This document shows positions 8,601 to 11,128 of a stretch of DNA of 11,128 nucleotides, one piece after another (position 1 is the first letter of the stretch; the number at the start of each line of letters is the position of its first letter). Origin of the DNA: Echinostoma caproni. Taxonomy: Eukaryota; Platyhelminthes; Trematoda; Plagiorchiida; Echinostomatidae. The position numbers and the translations under genes are program-made. The stretch covers positions 9,526 through 20,653 of the forward strand of contig UZAN01043199.1 of assembly GCA_900618425.1 (NCBI GenBank), read 5' to 3'. The notes under the pieces were generated by a model. It saw only the letters and a list, made by a program, of their open reading frames with translations. It was not told where the DNA came from and made no database searches.

Positions 8601-10479
8601 CTTGAAACAAGTAAAAAAGTGGTCAGGTCAAGTACAGGTTTTGATAATCTCTATCATTAAGTAAATAGAAACTGAACTGCTTTCAAACGCATTGGAATTG
8701 TCATCAGACAACCGGAGCTTCACACTTTAGGTTGTATACAGTATTCACCCGAAACCCTACTTGAATGTCGTTGAAAATGTGGCGTGCAATTTTGTTTCTG
8801 GATATATCTGTGCTAGCGTTTATTCGATACGTTGAGCGTCATTCAAAATGGATCGACTACACACCACACGTACTGATTTTTAAATATCGGAATGTAATTC
8901 GTGAAACAAGTATCCGAAGTATCGGTCATCTCTGAGGTCACCCTACACTAGCTGGGGCGTGGGGGGGGGGAGAGAGTGGAATCCACACCCTATCACAGAC
9001 TAAACTGATACAATTTTTAATTATCCTTACAACACTTTGATAAACCATTGCGGATAGGTCGCTTTATTTATGAGGACGATTTTCGGTGTCCGTGAGGCTT
9101 TGAAAATAGCGGTATTCTTGTCCACATTTTACTCTCTATTCACTTTTTAGTAAATAGAAGGATGTGAAATTTATTTCTCAGAATACCGAAGTGGTCAAGT
9201 GAATTTTACTCAAAGGATGGGAGTAATTATGCATATACGAACAGATCTGAATGGATCGGTTAGCCCACCACTACTATACTACATAGATTATTTCGTTTGT
9301 CCGCGCATCGACCTTAACAGCACATTTTAATTTCCTGCATGCGTTTGGATATTAGCCATTGTTTTTTACATGAATAGTCTATAAGCAACCAATCGATTTT
9401 ACACGGATTATAGTTTATCACGCATCTCAAGGTCAATCCAATCTCTCAGTTGCGGTATGGATAAATGAGTCGATTATTAGAATAAGTGAGCTTCGGTTGC
9501 AAATAGCGGCACGCATGATATCACAATGGTCGAATGGTCGCACACAACCGATCTCACTAACAGTATCGTTGATTTCTACCGGGAAATTTGCCTCACATTT
9601 GTGCGTCGTATCTGGCATCGAGTATTTAAATTTTCATATTCAATTTCCAATTCACGACGGGAGAATAGCATCGATTCAAACAAACGTCACATACACACAC
9701 ACAGCATTGAATTTCACAAACTAATATGGGGAATACTTCTCGATATAGACCCAATAATGCAATGAAGACAAACTTAGATTGATGAATTGATGTCAAATTA
9801 AAGTGGGATCGGGGGTAGGTGGGGAAAAAACCTACCTCACTGCTTTCAGAGAATAGCACGGAGGTCATGTTTACATCGCTGGACACGTTTTCAACCACAT
9901 ACGGTTCGATGCTGAATAAAAACGGAAATAAATGGTGTATATCATTGTTCAGTATATATATATATATATATGTATTGTACACCAGCATGAGAACAAGCAT
10001 AGTTTAGAGCATGACTCACATTGAATTCTCCCCGGGGTTACGGGGAAATCATGCGATATGGGACATAACTGAGGAGTTGTAAACTGTGGTTCATCTGTTA
10101 CAACTGTATGCAATGAGCACGCACTATAGACAGAGATAGACATTTGAGCTATGCGGAAGAGAATGTGGATTGTGGGCACTATATGTGGTTCGATGCAATG
10201 TAAAGGAACTAGACTACGAAGTTAAGGCATCAATAAGCCCGGCCCAGAGAGGTAAAAGTGAAAGTAGAAACTAAATGTAGTCAAATGTATTTGCATTCAT
10301 TGTTCGTGTGACTTTGGTGTGACTGCCTGTTTCGGCGATCTCTTTTCTGTTTATCTGTTCACTTGTTCCCGTGGGATAAGTTTTGATGGCCGCACGAGCA
10401 GACGTTTATCTGAACGAGTCCGTGAGCACCACCCGGCCTGGCTGAATAATGGGGTTAATAAGGCTATCAACAACTGACG
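8601..10479. other. long stretch without a supported gene
   Basis: AT-rich DNA with a ten-base G tract (8961-8970), a short CA run near 9705 and a TA microsatellite at 9953-9971. Open frames of 60-124 codons at 9430-10180 on both strands cross the simple repeats (for example IYIYIY) and show no domain. Confidence 0.5.
9953..9971. repeat. (TA)n microsatellite
   Basis: Uninterrupted TA alternation of 19 bases. Confidence 0.9.
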
Positions 10480-10507
10480 TGTTTCACACCTAGTGAAGTC
10501 AAACCAT

Positions 10508-10593
10508 GTGGTCGAAGTGGCCGAGGCGCTTCGATCTATCTACGTAGTTTGCAGCCGTCGATCTAAGGGGATTAAGAATCGCATTCTGACCAC
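10508..10593 (+). other. tRNA-like relic or short open stretch, unresolved
   Basis: GTGGTCG (10508-10514) can pair with TGACCAC (10587-10593) as a 7-bp acceptor-like stem with one G-U pair. The 86-base span suits a class II (Ser/Leu) tRNA. GTGGCCGAG resembles an A box and GATTAAGAATC a damaged B box. However, five bases instead of two separate the stem from GCCGAG, the D-loop GG is missing and no clean T arm forms. The same DNA is open for 57 codons (10480-10652), containing VVEVAEALRSIYVV, with no known domain. A functional tRNA is unlikely; a relic of tRNA-derived repeat is possible. Confidence 0.2.
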
Positions 10594-10652
10594 AGTGGAA
10601 GCGATCGGAATCCGCTTACATACCCCAACCATATGCTCCCAAAACAATTCGT

Positions 10653-11040
10653 AGGAACGCTCGATCTTTCATGGTCAACATCACACACGACACAGCCGTC
10701 CCTCCACTAGCCCCTAATGACCCGAACCAGTGCGTATGTGTGAGGACCAAAGTTTGAGCAACATCCGGTCATGGAGCTGGAATATTGATTACTTCCCTTG
10801 TCATTTTGTCAGATTTTCTCCCTCCTAAGAATTTTTTGACATAAAATGTGATGTATCCACCTGCAGATGAATCACCGTGAACAAGCTTTTTCGCTACCGT
10901 GTTCTTCTTGCTCCTGTAAGCATAGACACATTTGAAATCAGAAATAATTTTGTTTATTTCTCATATGATTGTACATGAACCAGGGTATGTTTATTATTGT
11001 TCATGTGTTGGTTACAACAAGTCGGAGTTCAACAATTATC
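10653..11040. other. non-coding stretch before the terminal SINE junction
   Basis: No recognisable gene, repeat or long open frame was seen. Confidence 0.45.
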
Positions 11041-11044
11041 CAAT

Positions 11045-11102
11045 GTGAATTCCTCTTATATATAGCAAATAAAGCGTAAACTGGAAAGCTAGGAAACACT
11101 GG
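11045..11102 (-). mobile_element. SINE tail fragment, minus orientation
   Basis: Bases 11074-11102 match the SINE tail at 6147-6175 at 25 of 29 positions, and all four differences are transitions. Weaker similarity (ccaat, gaattcc) extends left to about 11040-11053. The body that should adjoin it on the right is absent. Confidence 0.65.
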
Positions 11103-11128
11103 AAGGCCCGGTGGCCGAGTGTGTACCA
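11103..11128 (+). mobile_element. SINE head, plus orientation, cut by window end
   Basis: GGCCCGGTGGCCGAGTG aligns with the head of the 6261-6284 copy, with an A box (TGGCCGAGTGT, 11112-11122) in plus orientation. The B box and body would lie beyond the window. Confidence 0.6.

Noticed and set aside
9626..10179. Open frames of 76-124 codons around the TA microsatellite
   Set aside because: Much of their wording is repeat translation (IYIYIY, CVCVCD), and the frames on opposite strands conflict.
10410..10430. CTGAACGAGTCCGTGAG, second hammerhead-like string
   Set aside because: An extra base disrupts CUGANGA and no GAAA follows stem II.
1..11128. CRISPR arrays, bacterial operons, phage or toxin systems
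   Set aside because: No regularly spaced repeats, no prokaryotic gene density and no matching protein families; the window is eukaryotic.

Overview
This window looks like nuclear DNA from a parasitic flatworm, most likely a digenean trematode. The reasons are moderate GC content with many short dinucleotide microsatellites, a decayed CR1-like non-LTR retrotransposon whose C-terminal wording (SYAERLESLQLYS, EDLILVYQIM) resembles fluke elements, tRNA-derived SINE sequence, and one isolated eukaryotic developmental regulator in mostly non-coding DNA. There are no bacterial operons, no CRISPR array and no convincing ribosome-binding-site architecture. The species assignment is inference.

Layout. 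Positions 1-518 are upstream sequence with a plausible core promoter: a CACGTG E-box just before a TATATAAA box, two GTGCACG repeats, a TG microsatellite and a CCAAT cluster. Positions 519-1115 hold the only well-supported gene. It encodes a basic helix-loop-helix (bHLH) transcription factor of the paraxis (TCF15)/scleraxis family, apparently readable in one exon. Positions 1116-2950 show no recognisable gene, but include a small repeat-like patch with an ambiguous base at 2594. Positions about 2950-3960 hold a minus-strand, 5'-truncated and frameshifted LINE relic. It keeps reverse transcriptase and C-terminal pieces, has a mutated FADD catalytic box, and ends in a possible 3' hairpin.

Positions 3961-5980 are non-coding with microsatellites and an AT palindrome. 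Positions about 6020-6284 hold a minus-strand tRNA-derived SINE with A and B boxes. Positions 6285-10470 are mostly featureless, apart from a pair of 13-bp inverted repeats 353 bp apart and several simple repeats. Positions 10480-10652 hold a tRNA-like or short open stretch that I cannot classify. The last 84 bases contain an inverted copy of the SINE tail joined directly to a forward SINE head that runs off the window.

Biologically, the window is one mesoderm-type bHLH regulator beside roughly 10 kb of repeat-bearing intergenic or intronic DNA. I found no multi-gene system. The points most worth checking are the flatworm paraxis/scleraxis gene with its conserved C-terminal CTFC motif, its compact promoter candidate, and the chimeric SINE junction at the right edge.
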